Source of the DNA: Pseudomonas sp. 21
Lineage (GTDB): Bacteria; Pseudomonadota; Gammaproteobacteria; Pseudomonadales; Pseudomonadaceae
Length of the DNA stretch: 64,000 nt
Assembly: GCF_000955805.1 (NCBI RefSeq)
Contig: NZ_JYOA01000007.1
Location: 93,382-157,381, forward strand
Direction of reading: 5' to 3'
A program made the position numbers and the translations under genes. Below the pieces are notes generated by a model. The model saw nothing but the letters and a program-made list of their open reading frames with translations. It was not told where the DNA came from and searched no databases. Shown here in pieces: positions 1-9,721 of this stretch (positions within the stretch are counted from its first letter, which is position 1; each line of letters begins with the position of its first letter).

Positions 1-20
1 GCGCATGGCGCGCTCCTACA
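1..20. repeat. REP-type element, right arm only (cut by window edge)
   Basis: The first bases end in CGCGCTCCTAC, the right arm of the Pseudomonas REP hairpins seen elsewhere in this window. It most resembles the copy at 35384-35429. The left arm lies outside the window. Confidence 0.5.
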
Positions 21-83
21 AGTTCGCGCCACCCCTTGCCGTTTGGCGCAGGGCCCGATCGGCGTACAAAAATCGCAGGCAAG

Positions 84-117
84 AAAAAACCCCGCTTCTT
101 GCGAAGCGGGGTTTTGC
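84..117. terminator. Bidirectional rho-independent terminator
   Basis: A perfect 12-bp stem (AAAACCCCGCTT at 86-97 against its complement at 104-115) with a 6-nt loop is flanked by an A-run on the left and a T-run on the right. It can stop transcription in either direction, most likely for a gene to the left of the window. Confidence 0.8.
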
Positions 118-332
118 AGACCGATATCCTGACGTCCATGCAGGCCACCATCCGTGGTGGAATCCCTATATTTCCGTGTTGTCTTTGGCGCTTCCTGCGC
201 AATGTCCTGACTGAGATAAAGGTTACCGCTGTAGACCTTTATCAGATAGACGCCGATCACCACCGCAGTTTGTAAGCTATGGCTTACAAAAATTCGAAAT
301 ACCCTTCTTCTCAAAAGAAATATCCCAATAAA
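118..332. other. Non-coding stretch with a short dyad
   Basis: No convincing gene is seen between the terminators at 84-117 and 333-356. The stretch holds a 9-bp inverted repeat, GATAAAGGT at 215-223 and its complement at 235-243 with 11 nt between, plus a small CCACC/GGTGG hairpin near 145-160. The local base composition is less GC-rich than the genes. Function unknown; the left-hand gene is out of view. Confidence 0.4.
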
Positions 333-356
333 AAAGCCCCGCCGAAGCGGGGCTTT
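333..356 (-). terminator. Rho-independent terminator of the first acyl-CoA dehydrogenase gene
   Basis: The stem AAAGCCCCGC / GCGGGGCTTT with a CGAA tetraloop is followed on the minus strand by a T-run. It lies 15 nt beyond the stop codon of the gene at 372-2150. Confidence 0.85.
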
Positions 357-371
357 CTCACACGCGACAGC

Positions 372-2150
372 TTAGAACTGCGCGGCGTCCAGCAGGTACA
401 GCGACTCGCTGCCGGCCTTCACCGAGGCGGTCAGGGAGTGGATGCGCGGCAGCAGACGGGCGAAGTAGAAGCGCGCGGTGCCGAGCTTGCTGGCGTAGAA
501 CTCGTCCTGGCCTTCCTTGCCCAGCGAAGCGCGAGCCATCAAGGCCCACATGTACGCGTAGGCGGTGTAGCCGAAGGCGTGCAGGTACTCGACCGAGGCG
601 GCGCCGATCTCGTTCGGGTTGCCCTTGGCACGGTCCAGGACCCAGGCGGTCAGCTCGTCGAGGTTCTGCACGGCGGCGTTCAGCGGGCCGGTGAACTCGG
701 CCAGTTCGGCAGAGGCCGATGCGGTGAAGGCACGGATCTCGTCAGTGAACAGCTTGGCGTACGCGCCGCCGCTGCCGACGATCTTGCGGCCCATCAGGTC
801 CAGCGCCTGGATGCCGTTGGTGCCTTCGTAGATCTGGGTGATGCGGCAATCGCGCACCAGCTGCTCCTGGCCCCACTCGCGGATGAAGCCGTGGCCGCCG
901 AAGATCTGCTGGCCGTGGATGGTGGTTTCCAGGCCCATGTCGGTGAGGAAGGCCTTGGCCACCGGGGTCAGCAGGGCGACCAGTTCCTCGGCGCGCTTGC
1001 GGGTGGTCGGCTCTTCGCTGTACTTGGCGGTGTCCAGCTGCATGGCGACGTAGCTGGAGAAGGCGCGGCCGCCCTCGTTCAGCGCCTTCATGGTCAGCAG
1101 CATGCGACGCACGTCCGGGTGGACGATGATCGGGTCGGCGGCCTTGTCCTTGGCGACCGGGCCGGTCGGCGCGCGGCTCTGGATACGCTCGCGGGCGTAC
1201 TCCACGGCGCTCTGGTAGGAGCGCTCGCCAGTGGCCAGGCCCTGGATGCCGACGCCCAGGCGCTCGTAGTTCATCATGGTGAACATGGCGGCCAGGCCCT
1301 TGTTCGGCGCGTCGACGATCCAGCCGGTGGCGCCGTCGAAGTTCATCACGCAGGTGGCGGAGCCCTTGATGCCCATCTTGTGCTCGATGGAGCCACAGGA
1401 CACGGCGTTGCGCTCGGCCAGGGAACCGTCGGCGTTGACCATCACCTTGGGCACCAGGAACAGCGAGATGCCCTTGGAGCCTGCCGGCGCGTCGGGGAGC
1501 TTGGCCAGCACCAGGTGGATGATGTTCTCGGTCAGGTCGTGCTCGCCGCCGGTGATGAAGATCTTGGTGCCGGAAATCTTGTAGCTGCCGTCAGCCTGCG
1601 GCTCCGCCTTGGTACGGATGATGCCCAGGTCGGTGCCGGCGTGCGGCTCGGTCAGGCACATGGAACCGGCCCAGGTGCCGGCGTACATGTTCGGCAGGTA
1701 CTTGGCCTTGAGTTCTTCGCTGGCGTGGTTGAGCAGCGACAGGCAGGCGCCGGCGGTCAGCATCGGGTACAGGCCGAAGGACAGGTTGGCCGAGTTGACC
1801 ATTTCCTCGACCTGGGCGCCGATCACCTTGGGCATGCCCATGCCACCGAACTCCGGCGCGCCGCCCACGCCCACCCAGCCGCCTTCGGCGTAGGTGCGGT
1901 AGGCCTCGGGGAAGCCGGCCGGGGTCTTCACGCCCTCGGCGCTCCAGCTGCAGCCTTCTTCGTCGCCGCTGCGGTTCAGCGGGGCGATCACGCCGCCGGT
2001 GACCTTGCCGGCCTCTTCGAGGATCGCGGCGGCGGTCTCGACGTCGACGGTCTCGGCCAGGGCAGGCAGTTCGGCCCACAGATTGGCGACCTCGAAGACT
2101 TCATTGAGGACGAATTGCATGTCGCGCAGGGGAGCTTTGTAGTCAGCCAT
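372..2150 (-). CDS. Acyl-CoA dehydrogenase, long (~600 aa) type, copy 1
   Basis: A 592-residue flavoprotein that should catalyse the first step of fatty-acid beta-oxidation, acyl-CoA to trans-2-enoyl-CoA, passing electrons to ETF in the cytoplasm. It begins [19 protein letters not shown], the N-terminal signature of the long acyl-CoA dehydrogenase class that carries an extra C-terminal domain. Visible family blocks are [46 protein letters not shown] and the C-terminal catalytic-domain motif YEGTNGIQALDLMGRKI (near residue 440). The gene is the first of three paralogues here; synteny matches PAO1 PA0508 (from memory). It has its own upstream gap (2151-2358) and its own terminator, so is probably monocistronic. 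Chain-length preference cannot be read from sequence. Confidence 0.93.
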   Translation of the reverse strand: MADYKAPLRDMQFVLNEVFEVANLWAELPALAETVDVETAAAILEEAGKVTGGVIAPLNRSGDEEGCSWSAEGVKTPAGFPEAYRTYAEGGWVGVGGAPEFGGMGMPKVIGAQVEEMVNSANLSFGLYPMLTAGACLSLLNHASEELKAKYLPNMYAGTWAGSMCLTEPHAGTDLGIIRTKAEPQADGSYKISGTKIFITGGEHDLTENIIHLVLAKLPDAPAGSKGISLFLVPKVMVNADGSLAERNAVSCGSIEHKMGIKGSATCVMNFDGATGWIVDAPNKGLAAMFTMMNYERLGVGIQGLATGERSYQSAVEYARERIQSRAPTGPVAKDKAADPIIVHPDVRRMLLTMKALNEGGRAFSSYVAMQLDTAKYSEEPTTRKRAEELVALLTPVAKAFLTDMGLETTIHGQQIFGGHGFIREWGQEQLVRDCRITQIYEGTNGIQALDLMGRKIVGSGGAYAKLFTDEIRAFTASASAELAEFTGPLNAAVQNLDELTAWVLDRAKGNPNEIGAASVEYLHAFGYTAYAYMWALMARASLGKEGQDEFYASKLGTARFYFARLLPRIHSLTASVKAGSESLYLLDAAQF

Positions 2151-2269
2151 GATGGATCCTCGAACGAAAACGACGGCTGATCAGGCAGCCAGCGGTATCA
2201 GAATAGGAGGTACACGAAGGTACGCCGCCGGAGTTTACTCCAACAACTTTTCAGACTTTAAGCGTCATG

Positions 2270-2300
2270 TTGTGACCACACAACTATGTATTGGTCACAA
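2270..2300. promoter_or_regulatory. Operator-like dyad between two acyl-CoA dehydrogenase genes
   Basis: A perfect 9-bp inverted repeat, TTGTGACCA (2270-2278) and TGGTCACAA (2292-2300), has a 13-nt spacer. A nested GTTGTG/CACAAC pair overlaps the left arm. It lies upstream of copy 1 (start 2150) and just past the terminator of copy 2. It is not the PsrA motif found upstream of copy 3, so a different regulator is implied. Confidence 0.45.
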
Positions 2301-2309
2301 TGTGTAGCG

Positions 2310-2345
2310 AAAAACGAGGAGGCCCGCGCAAGGCGGGCCTCCTCG
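2310..2345 (-). terminator. Rho-independent terminator of acyl-CoA dehydrogenase copy 2
   Basis: A 13-bp perfect stem (CGAGGAGGCCCGC at 2315-2327, complement at 2333-2345) is followed by four or more Ts on the minus strand. It lies 14 nt after the stop of the gene at 2359. Confidence 0.85.
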
Positions 2346-2358
2346 ACTGGCACGGGAA

Positions 2359-4155
<1,797 letters not shown>

Positions 4156-4274
4156 CGCGAATCTCCGTTCGGTTCAGGGCGCCAGCGTGGCGCGGAAAAC
4201 TCGAACCTAACGGGGCGTGACCGCCTGGACAATCACGCTGCACGCGCTGAATGCGTGGTCATAACCCGGCCGGG

Positions 4275-5555
4275 TCAGACGGTGCGCACCGCGCCGCGAC
4301 GGGATTGCCCGTGCACGGCCACGCGGTTGCGCCCGCCGCTCTTCGCCGAGTACAGCGCCTCGTCGGCGCCCTTGATGACTTCCTCCGGGCTGCGCCGCTC
4401 GCCATCGCGCTCGGCGACGCCGACGCTGATGGTCACCGAGACCGTCTGCGCGTCCTTGCCGGTGCGCTTGTTGCGGCCCTGGCGGTCGTCCTTGGGGCGA
4501 TTGCCACGGTCGCGCAGGTGCATGGCGTAACCCTCGATGGCCTGGCGCACGCCATCGAGGTAGGGCAGGCACTGCTCTACCGACTTGCCGGCGAAGACCA
4601 CGGTGAACTCCTCGCCGCCATAGCGGTAAGCCTTGCCGCCGCCACCGGTGCGGCGCAACTGGCTGGCGACCATGCGCAGCACCTGGTCGCCGACGTCGTG
4701 GCCGTGGCTGTCGTTGAATTTCTTGAAGTGGTCCACGTCGATCATCGCCAGCACGTACTGTTGGCCCAGGCGCTGGAAGCGTTCGTTCAGCGCGCGGCGT
4801 CCGGGCAGGCCGGTGAGCTCGTCGCGGAAGGCCATCTGGTAGGCCTCGTGGGCCACCGCGCCGGCGAGGGTGAGCATCACCAGGCTGGTCATTACGGTCA
4901 GCGCGTGGGGCAGGATGAACACCTTGGGCAGCATCCACAGCAGCCCGAGCAGGCCCAGCAGCTGCGCGGCGTGCAAGGGCCGCGGCTGGCGCACGTAGGC
5001 GGCGACCAGGGCGATGAAAGCCATGAGGAAACCGAAGTAGGACAGTTGCGCCAGGCTCATCCAGTGGCCGTGCAACGCCGGCCAGTAGGTGTCGCTGAGC
5101 AGCTCCGCCAGGCCCTGCGGGAAGCGCTTGGCCAGGGCGGTCGCCACGCCCGCCACGGCAATCAGCGCGGCGCTGCGGGCCAGCAGGTCCTGCAGCATGT
5201 GCATGCGCTCCTGCCAGATGCCGTACAGGCCGTAGAGCAGCGGCAGCAGCACGCAACAGAGGTGGAACACCAGCGCCGCCTCCGGGAGCACCACGCGGTG
5301 CGCCTGGAAGTAGTCGACCTGGTTATCGAGGAGGAAATAGGCGATGTAGACCACCGCCAGCATGAACAACTGGCGCTGGCGCCCATAGACCATGCACAGC
5401 GCACCACCGAGCAGCAGCAACAGGGTCGGCAGGACGTTGAACAGCGAGGTGAAGAAATCGGACAGTTCGGCCAGGGAGCCGGCGGCGATGCCGGCCGGAA
5501 TCAGCAACAGGGGCGTGAGGAAGTGGCTGAGCCGGTAGGGGGCCGTGGGTCGCAC
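4275..5555 (-). CDS. Membrane-bound diguanylate cyclase (GGDEF domain)
   Basis: A 426-residue inner-membrane protein predicted to make cyclic di-GMP from two GTP. Residues ~12-235 hold about seven hydrophobic segments with no recognisable sensor signature. A GGDEF domain follows (residues ~243-415), with DELTGLPGRRALNERF, DVDHFKKFNDSHGHDVGD and the active-site sequence YRYGGEEF (313-317). The usual product-inhibition I-site (RxxD five residues before GGEEF) is absent: the stretch there reads RRTGGGGKAYRY. A basic insert near residues 350-370 (PKDDRQGRNKRTGK) precedes SVTISVGVAE. The start is a GTG at 5555 preceded by GGAA. It sits between two fatty-acid oxidation genes, with no EAL/PilZ partner nearby. 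Activity is inferred from the intact GGEEF. Confidence 0.88.
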   Translation of the reverse strand: MRPTAPYRLSHFLTPLLLIPAGIAAGSLAELSDFFTSLFNVLPTLLLLLGGALCMVYGRQRQLFMLAVVYIAYFLLDNQVDYFQAHRVVLPEAALVFHLCCVLLPLLYGLYGIWQERMHMLQDLLARSAALIAVAGVATALAKRFPQGLAELLSDTYWPALHGHWMSLAQLSYFGFLMAFIALVAAYVRQPRPLHAAQLLGLLGLLWMLPKVFILPHALTVMTSLVMLTLAGAVAHEAYQMAFRDELTGLPGRRALNERFQRLGQQYVLAMIDVDHFKKFNDSHGHDVGDQVLRMVASQLRRTGGGGKAYRYGGEEFTVVFAGKSVEQCLPYLDGVRQAIEGYAMHLRDRGNRPKDDRQGRNKRTGKDAQTVSVTISVGVAERDGERRSPEEVIKGADEALYSAKSGGRNRVAVHGQSRRGAVRTV

Positions 5556-5656
5556 AGGGGGTTCCGCAAGGTGGGTGCCGGGCTCGCCGTCAGTCGATCG
5601 GCAAGTGGCGTAATGATGGCATTTTCTGCGGACATTTGTGTGGGATCGGATACGAA

Positions 5657-5680
5657 AAAGCCCGCCTTGCGGCGGGCTCC
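5657..5680 (-). terminator. Rho-independent terminator of acyl-CoA dehydrogenase copy 3
   Basis: Stem AGCCCGCC / GGCGGGCT with a TTGC loop at 5659-5678, followed on the minus strand by TTTTTC. It lies about 50 nt beyond the stop at 5727. Confidence 0.8.
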
Positions 5681-5726
5681 TTCCTGTTCAGCAGACGGAC
5701 GGCGAACCGTCCGTACGGGGCGCTGA

Positions 5727-7532
5727 TCAGTAACCGAGGGCGAAATCTTCCTCGGCCAGGTCCATCAGGTTGTTGGCGCCGGACAGCATGGAGCCAACGT
5801 GCGCGCGGGTGCGCGGCAGGATGCGCTGGAAGTAGAAGCGCGCGGTCTTCAGCTTGGCCTGGTAGAAGGCCTCTTCGCTGGTACCGGCAGCCAGCTTCTC
5901 GGCAGCCAGGCGAGCCATGTCGGCCCAGAAGTAGGCGAGGCAGGCGTAGCCGGAGAACATCAGGTAGTCGACCGATGCGGCGCCGACTTCCTCGCGGTCC
6001 TTCATGGCGGCCATGCCGACCTTCATGGTCAGGTCGCCCCACTCCTTGTTCAGCGCAGCCAGCGGTGCAACGAATTCCTTGACGGCTTCGTTGGCCTCGT
6101 TGGCCTGGCAGAACTTGTGCACGATCTTGGTGAAGCCCTTGAGCGCTTCGCCCTGGGTCATGAGGATCTTGCGGCCCAGCAGGTCCAGCGCCTGAACGCC
6201 GGTGGTGCCTTCGTACAGCATGGAGATGCGGCTGTCGCGGACGTTCTGTTCCATGCCGTGCTCGGCGATGAAGCCGTGGCCGCCATAGATCTGCACGCCG
6301 TGGTTGGCGGCTTCGAAGCCCACTTCGGTCATGAACGCCTTGGCGATCGGAGTGAGGAAGGCCAGCATCGCGTCAGCGGCTTTCTTCTCTTCTTCGTCCT
6401 GGCTGCGCTGGACGATGTCGACCTGCTTGGCGGCGAAGTACAGCATGGCGCGGTTGCCTTCGGCGAAAGCCTTGGCGGTCAGCAGCATGCGGCGTACGTC
6501 CGGGTGCACGATGATCGGGTCAGCGGCTTTTTCCGGCGCTTTCGGGCCAGTCAGCGAACGCATCTGCAGACGCTCGCGAGCGTAGGCGATGCCACCCTGG
6601 AAACCGATTTCGGCGTGGGCCAGGCCTTGCAGCGCGGTACCCAGGCGAGCGGTGTTCATGAAGGTGAACATGCAGTTCAGGCCCTTGTTCGGCGGGCCGA
6701 TCAGGAAGCCGGTGGCGGCGTCGAAGTTCATCACGCAGGTAGCGTTGCCGTGGATGCCCATCTTGTGCTCGATGGAGCCACAGGAAACGGCGTTGCGCTC
6801 GCCCACGTTGCCTTCGGCGTTGGGCAGGAACTTCGGCACGATGAACAGCGAGATGCCCTTGGTGCCCTGCGGGGCGTCGGGCAGGCGGGCCAGCACGATG
6901 TGGACGATGTTGTCGGCCATGTCGTGTTCGCCAGCGGAGATGAAGATCTTGGTGCCGGTGATCTTGTAGGTGCCGTCAGCCTGCGGCTCGGCCTTGGTGC
7001 GCAGCATGCCCAGGTCGGTGCCGCAATGCGGCTCGGTCAGGCACATGGTGCCGGTCCACTCGCCGGAGACCAGCTTGGTCAGGTAGGTGTGCTGCTGCTC
7101 GGAGGTGCCGTGGGCGTGCAGGGTGTTCATGGCGCCGTGGGACAGGCCCGGGTACATGCCCCAGGACCAGTTGGCCTGGCCGACCATTTCGCTGATGGCC
7201 AGACCGAGGGATTCGGGCAGACCCTGACCGCCGTGCTCGACGTCATGGGCCAGGCTCGGCCAGCCGCCTTCGACGAACTGCTGGTAGGCCTCTTTGAAGC
7301 CGGTCGGCGTCTTCACGCCTTCCGGGCTCCATTTGCAGCCTTCCAGGTCGCCAGTGCGGTTCAGCGGAGCGATTACCTGTTCGCAGAACTTCGCACCCTC
7401 TTCGAGGATGGCATTCACCATGTCCGGGGTGGCGTCTTCGGCGCCCGGCAGGTTCTGGTAGTGCGCTTCGTAGCCCAGCAGCTCGTCGCGAACGAAACGG
7501 ATATCACGCAAGGGGGCCTTGTAATCAGGCAT
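5727..7532 (-). CDS. Acyl-CoA dehydrogenase, long type, copy 3 (PA0506/FadE-like, probable PsrA target)
   Basis: A 601-residue FAD-dependent acyl-CoA dehydrogenase of beta-oxidation. It begins [21 protein letters not shown] and carries [56 protein letters not shown] and [17 protein letters not shown]. Note TTGVQ where the other two copies have TNGIQ. It corresponds by position to PAO1 PA0506, which I recall as a PsrA-regulated gene; this fits the overlapping CAAAC-N4-GTTTG boxes about 110-130 bp upstream. The other two copies lack such boxes, so this is probably the copy induced by long-chain fatty acids. It has its own terminator. Confidence 0.93.
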   Translation of the reverse strand: MPDYKAPLRDIRFVRDELLGYEAHYQNLPGAEDATPDMVNAILEEGAKFCEQVIAPLNRTGDLEGCKWSPEGVKTPTGFKEAYQQFVEGGWPSLAHDVEHGGQGLPESLGLAISEMVGQANWSWGMYPGLSHGAMNTLHAHGTSEQQHTYLTKLVSGEWTGTMCLTEPHCGTDLGMLRTKAEPQADGTYKITGTKIFISAGEHDMADNIVHIVLARLPDAPQGTKGISLFIVPKFLPNAEGNVGERNAVSCGSIEHKMGIHGNATCVMNFDAATGFLIGPPNKGLNCMFTFMNTARLGTALQGLAHAEIGFQGGIAYARERLQMRSLTGPKAPEKAADPIIVHPDVRRMLLTAKAFAEGNRAMLYFAAKQVDIVQRSQDEEEKKAADAMLAFLTPIAKAFMTEVGFEAANHGVQIYGGHGFIAEHGMEQNVRDSRISMLYEGTTGVQALDLLGRKILMTQGEALKGFTKIVHKFCQANEANEAVKEFVAPLAALNKEWGDLTMKVGMAAMKDREEVGAASVDYLMFSGYACLAYFWADMARLAAEKLAAGTSEEAFYQAKLKTARFYFQRILPRTRAHVGSMLSGANNLMDLAEEDFALGY

Positions 7533-7640
7533 AGCGGTAAACCTCTACGAAGGGTTCTGGTTAATGGGCGACCGGTTGCTGCGGTCGCAGTGCGGGAGCA
7601 TTCCCGGCCGCCCAGTCGGTGCGCGCACGCATCCGGACAG

Positions 7641-7668
7641 TCAAACAGGCGTTTGAAACATACGTTTA
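7641..7668 (-). promoter_or_regulatory. Overlapping double PsrA-type operator
   Basis: TCAAAC-AGGC-GTTTGA (7641-7656) is a perfect dyad matching the PsrA consensus (G/C)AAAC-N2-4-GTTT(G/C). GAAAC-ATAC-GTTTA (7655-7668) begins within it and gives a second, near-perfect site. PsrA is the TetR-type long-chain fatty-acid sensor of pseudomonads that represses beta-oxidation genes. The site lies upstream of the copy at 5727-7532. Confidence 0.8.
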
Positions 7669-7777
7669 CGCCATACCCTTGTCAAGCATGCAAACCGACC
7701 ATCCGGTCACGCTCGCAAGGCGCTTCGCCGGGCATTCCCGCAGCGAATTCCTGAGCTTGATTAAAGCCCATGGCAGA

Positions 7778-7809
7778 GCGGCCGGCGTGTCGTGAGGACA
7801 GCCGGCCGC
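7778..7809 (-). terminator. GC-rich stem-loop behind the small gene (possible terminator)
   Basis: Perfect 9-bp arms GCGGCCGGC (7778-7786) and GCCGGCCGC (7801-7809). There is no clear T-run, so termination efficiency is uncertain. It lies 31 nt past the stop of the gene at 7841-8071. Confidence 0.45.
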
Positions 7810-7840
7810 CAGGGGAATTCAGTTCAGGGAAAAGTGGCCG

Positions 7841-8071
7841 TCAGGCGCGGATATCGATGAGCGTGCCGAGCGTTTCGTCGGCTGCCTGGATGACCTTGGC
7901 GTTGGCCTTGACCTCGTGCTCGCCGCGGCGCAGGTCCACGAGGCGGTCGTTCAGCACTTCGCTGGGCGCGGTGCCGGCAGTGGCGATGTCAGTGCTGGCG
8001 CGGTCGACGCGGCGCTGGCCGTTCTGCACGCCATACAGGCCTGCCGAGAAAGCATTGCCGGAAATTTCCAT
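7841..8071 (-). CDS. 76-aa protein resembling fused ends of flagellar rod/hook proteins
   Basis: A small protein of 76 residues from ATG 8071; a longer reading from 8107 starts in sequence without family resemblance. Residues ~5-33 (FSAGLYGVQNGQRRVDRASTDIATAGT) look like the N-terminal signature of flagellar rod/hook proteins, a short helix followed by N/D-IA-A-T. Residues ~55-76 (HEVKANAKVIQAADETLGTLIDIRA) look like their C-terminal motif (YxANAKVI-TADEMLGTLLDI). Everything in between is missing. It sits immediately downstream of bioD in the orientation of the bio genes. The resemblance is read by eye; export and any flagellar role are unproven. Position fits PAO1 PA0505 (hypothetical). Confidence 0.65.
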   Translation of the reverse strand: MEISGNAFSAGLYGVQNGQRRVDRASTDIATAGTAPSEVLNDRLVDLRRGEHEVKANAKVIQAADETLGTLIDIRA

Positions 8072-8144
8072 CGAGCGCCTCCACAACAAAAAGCAGCAAG
8101 TGGCCACTATTCAAGCAGACAGACCGCCCCAGGCCAAGGCTCGG

Positions 8145-8828
8145 TTACAAATCCAGGATGCCCAGGTCCAGGTGCGCGGACACCGCCGCCGGAGTCGCCG
8201 AGGCCAGGCGCGGCACGCGCCCGAGGCAGGGCGCGGGCAGCCGCTCGGCGAGGGTCGCGAGGTTTTCTTCCAGACGGGAGGTCTGCGCGTCGACGATGTT
8301 CGCCACCCAGCCGGCCAGCACCAGGCCGTCGCGCTGGATGGCCTCGGCGCTGAGCACGGCGTGGTTGATGCAGCCCAGGCGCACGCCGACCACCAGGATC
8401 ACCGGCAGCCCGAGAGCAACGGCGAGGTCCGACAGGTTCTCCTCCCCCGCCAGCGGCACGCGCCAGCCACCGGCGCCTTCCACCAGGGTGAAATCGGCGC
8501 CCAGTTCCAGCACCGAACGCACCGGGCCCTTGAGCGCATCGACCGTCAACTTCACGCCCTGCTCGCGGGCGGCAAGGTGCGGGGCGATGGCCGGCTCGAA
8601 GGCGAAGGGGTTCACCTGCTCGTAGGCCAGCGGCACGCTGCACTCGCCCAGCAGCGCCAGCGCGTCGGAGTTGCGCAGGCCCTCGGGGCTGCGCTCGCAG
8701 CCCGAGGCCACGGGCTTGGCAGCGGCGGTGGACAGGCCCGCCTGCCGCGCCGCGTGGAGCAGGCCGGCGGCGATGGTGGTCTTGCCGATTTCGGTGTCGG
8801 TGCCGGTGACGAAGTAGGCGTGGGACAT
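8145..8828 (-). CDS. bioD: Dethiobiotin synthetase BioD
   Basis: A 227-residue cytoplasmic enzyme that closes the ureido ring of dethiobiotin from 7,8-diaminopelargonate, CO2 and ATP, the penultimate step of biotin synthesis. It begins MSHAYFVTGTDTEIGKTT, where GTDTEIGKTT is the P-loop (residues ~9-18). AAKPVASG (the substrate-binding lysine) and VEGAGGWRVPL are also characteristic. Length matches the family. It is last in the bioB-F-H-C-D series on the minus strand and is separated from bioC by a REP hairpin, which may lower its expression. Confidence 0.96.
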   Translation of the reverse strand: MSHAYFVTGTDTEIGKTTIAAGLLHAARQAGLSTAAAKPVASGCERSPEGLRNSDALALLGECSVPLAYEQVNPFAFEPAIAPHLAAREQGVKLTVDALKGPVRSVLELGADFTLVEGAGGWRVPLAGEENLSDLAVALGLPVILVVGVRLGCINHAVLSAEAIQRDGLVLAGWVANIVDAQTSRLEENLATLAERLPAPCLGRVPRLASATPAAVSAHLDLGILDL

Positions 8829-8847
8829 GGATTCCTCGGTGTCTTTC

Positions 8848-8918
8848 GTAGGAGCGGACTCCGTCCGCGATAGGTCCGCTTCGCGCCGGATATCATCGCG
8901 GACGGAGTCCGCTCCTAC
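8848..8918. repeat. REP pair (GCGGACTCCGTCCGC type) between bioD and bioC
   Basis: 23-bp arms at 8848-8870 and 8896-8918 (GTAGGAGCGGACTCCGTCCG... and complement) form a long cruciform with each arm itself partly palindromic. The right arm covers the bioC stop codon (8915-8917). This belongs to the second REP subtype of the window, also at 21829 and 30571. Confidence 0.85.
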
Positions 8919-9721
8919 AGGGAATTGATTTTGCGCAGGACGGCGTAGACCACCCGGTAAGTCGCCGGCAGCCCCTCGGGCGTGCGGAAGCGCTCGTAGG
9001 CGGCGATCAGCGCGCGCACCCGCTCGCGCCCGGTGAGACCGTCGGGTCGGCCGGGGTTGAGGTTGTGCGCACCGAGCGCCTTGAGTTCATGGGTCAGGCT
9101 GCGCAGGTCGGGGAAGTGCAGGACGCGATCCTCGGTGCGCAGCTCCAGCACTTCCAGGCCGCTGCCTTGGCAATGCTGCTGGTACTGTTCGAAGGCACGA
9201 AAACGGTTCACATGGACGAAACCGTCTACCGCTTCCCAGCTCTGCCGCAGTTCGCCCAGGGTGCCGACGCACAAGCTGCTGAAGGCCAGCACGCCACCGG
9301 GGCGCAACACTCGGCGCGCTTCTGCGAGCACGGCCGGAAGATCGGCGCACCACTGCAGGGCCAGGCTGGAGAACAGCAGATCCGCTGCGCCATCGCGCAG
9401 TGGCAGGCTTTCGGCGTCTCCGCCGACAAAGTACTGCGCGCCACCTTGCTCGCGGGCGTGGCGCAGCATGCCCTCGGCAATGTCGACGGACAGTCCCTGT
9501 GCCTGTGGATAACGCGCCGCCAGGGCGCGAGTGAAATAACCGGTGCCGCTCCCCAGGTCGATCCAGCGCTGCGGCGCGCCCCCGGCTGGCAAAGACTCCA
9601 GCAGACGGTTGCCGACAGCACGCTGCAGTTCGGCTACCGCGTCATAAGTCGATGCGGCGCGGGAGAAGGAGGCGGCAACCTGGCGTTTGTCGGGCAGCGC
9701 GCTGGTACTGCAATCAGGCAT
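8915..9721 (-). CDS. bioC: Malonyl-ACP O-methyltransferase BioC
   Basis: A 268-residue SAM-dependent methyltransferase that methylates malonyl-ACP so that the fatty-acid machinery can build the pimeloyl chain of biotin. Class I methyltransferase motif I is [15 protein letters not shown] (residues ~53-66). [13 protein letters not shown] and [13 protein letters not shown] (post-motif blocks typical of BioC) follow. The ATG at 9721 overlaps the end of bioH by 8 nt, implying translational coupling. The stop codon lies inside a REP element. Confident from motifs and from the bioF-bioH-bioC order. Confidence 0.95.
   Translation of the reverse strand: MPDCSTSALPDKRQVAASFSRAASTYDAVAELQRAVGNRLLESLPAGGAPQRWIDLGSGTGYFTRALAARYPQAQGLSVDIAEGMLRHAREQGGAQYFVGGDAESLPLRDGAADLLFSSLALQWCADLPAVLAEARRVLRPGGVLAFSSLCVGTLGELRQSWEAVDGFVHVNRFRAFEQYQQHCQGSGLEVLELRTEDRVLHFPDLRSLTHELKALGAHNLNPGRPDGLTGRERVRALIAAYERFRTPEGLPATYRVVYAVLRKINSL

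Larger units (their letters stand above)
7533..7840. other. Promoter region of acyl-CoA dehydrogenase copy 3 and end of the bio region
   Basis: A 308-nt gap with no plausible gene. It holds the double PsrA-type box (7641-7668) and a GC-rich stem-loop (7778-7809) behind the small gene at 7841-8071. A TTTACG...CATACCCTT stretch right of the boxes could be promoter, but no strong -35/-10 pair stands out. Confidence 0.6.

Noticed and set aside
279-2180. 633-codon open frame opposite acyl-CoA dehydrogenase copy 1
   Set aside because: High-GC antisense shadow: biased to V, G, Q, L, with no family motif, whereas the opposite strand is a complete acyl-CoA dehydrogenase. The same holds for 2425-4530 and 5799-7754.
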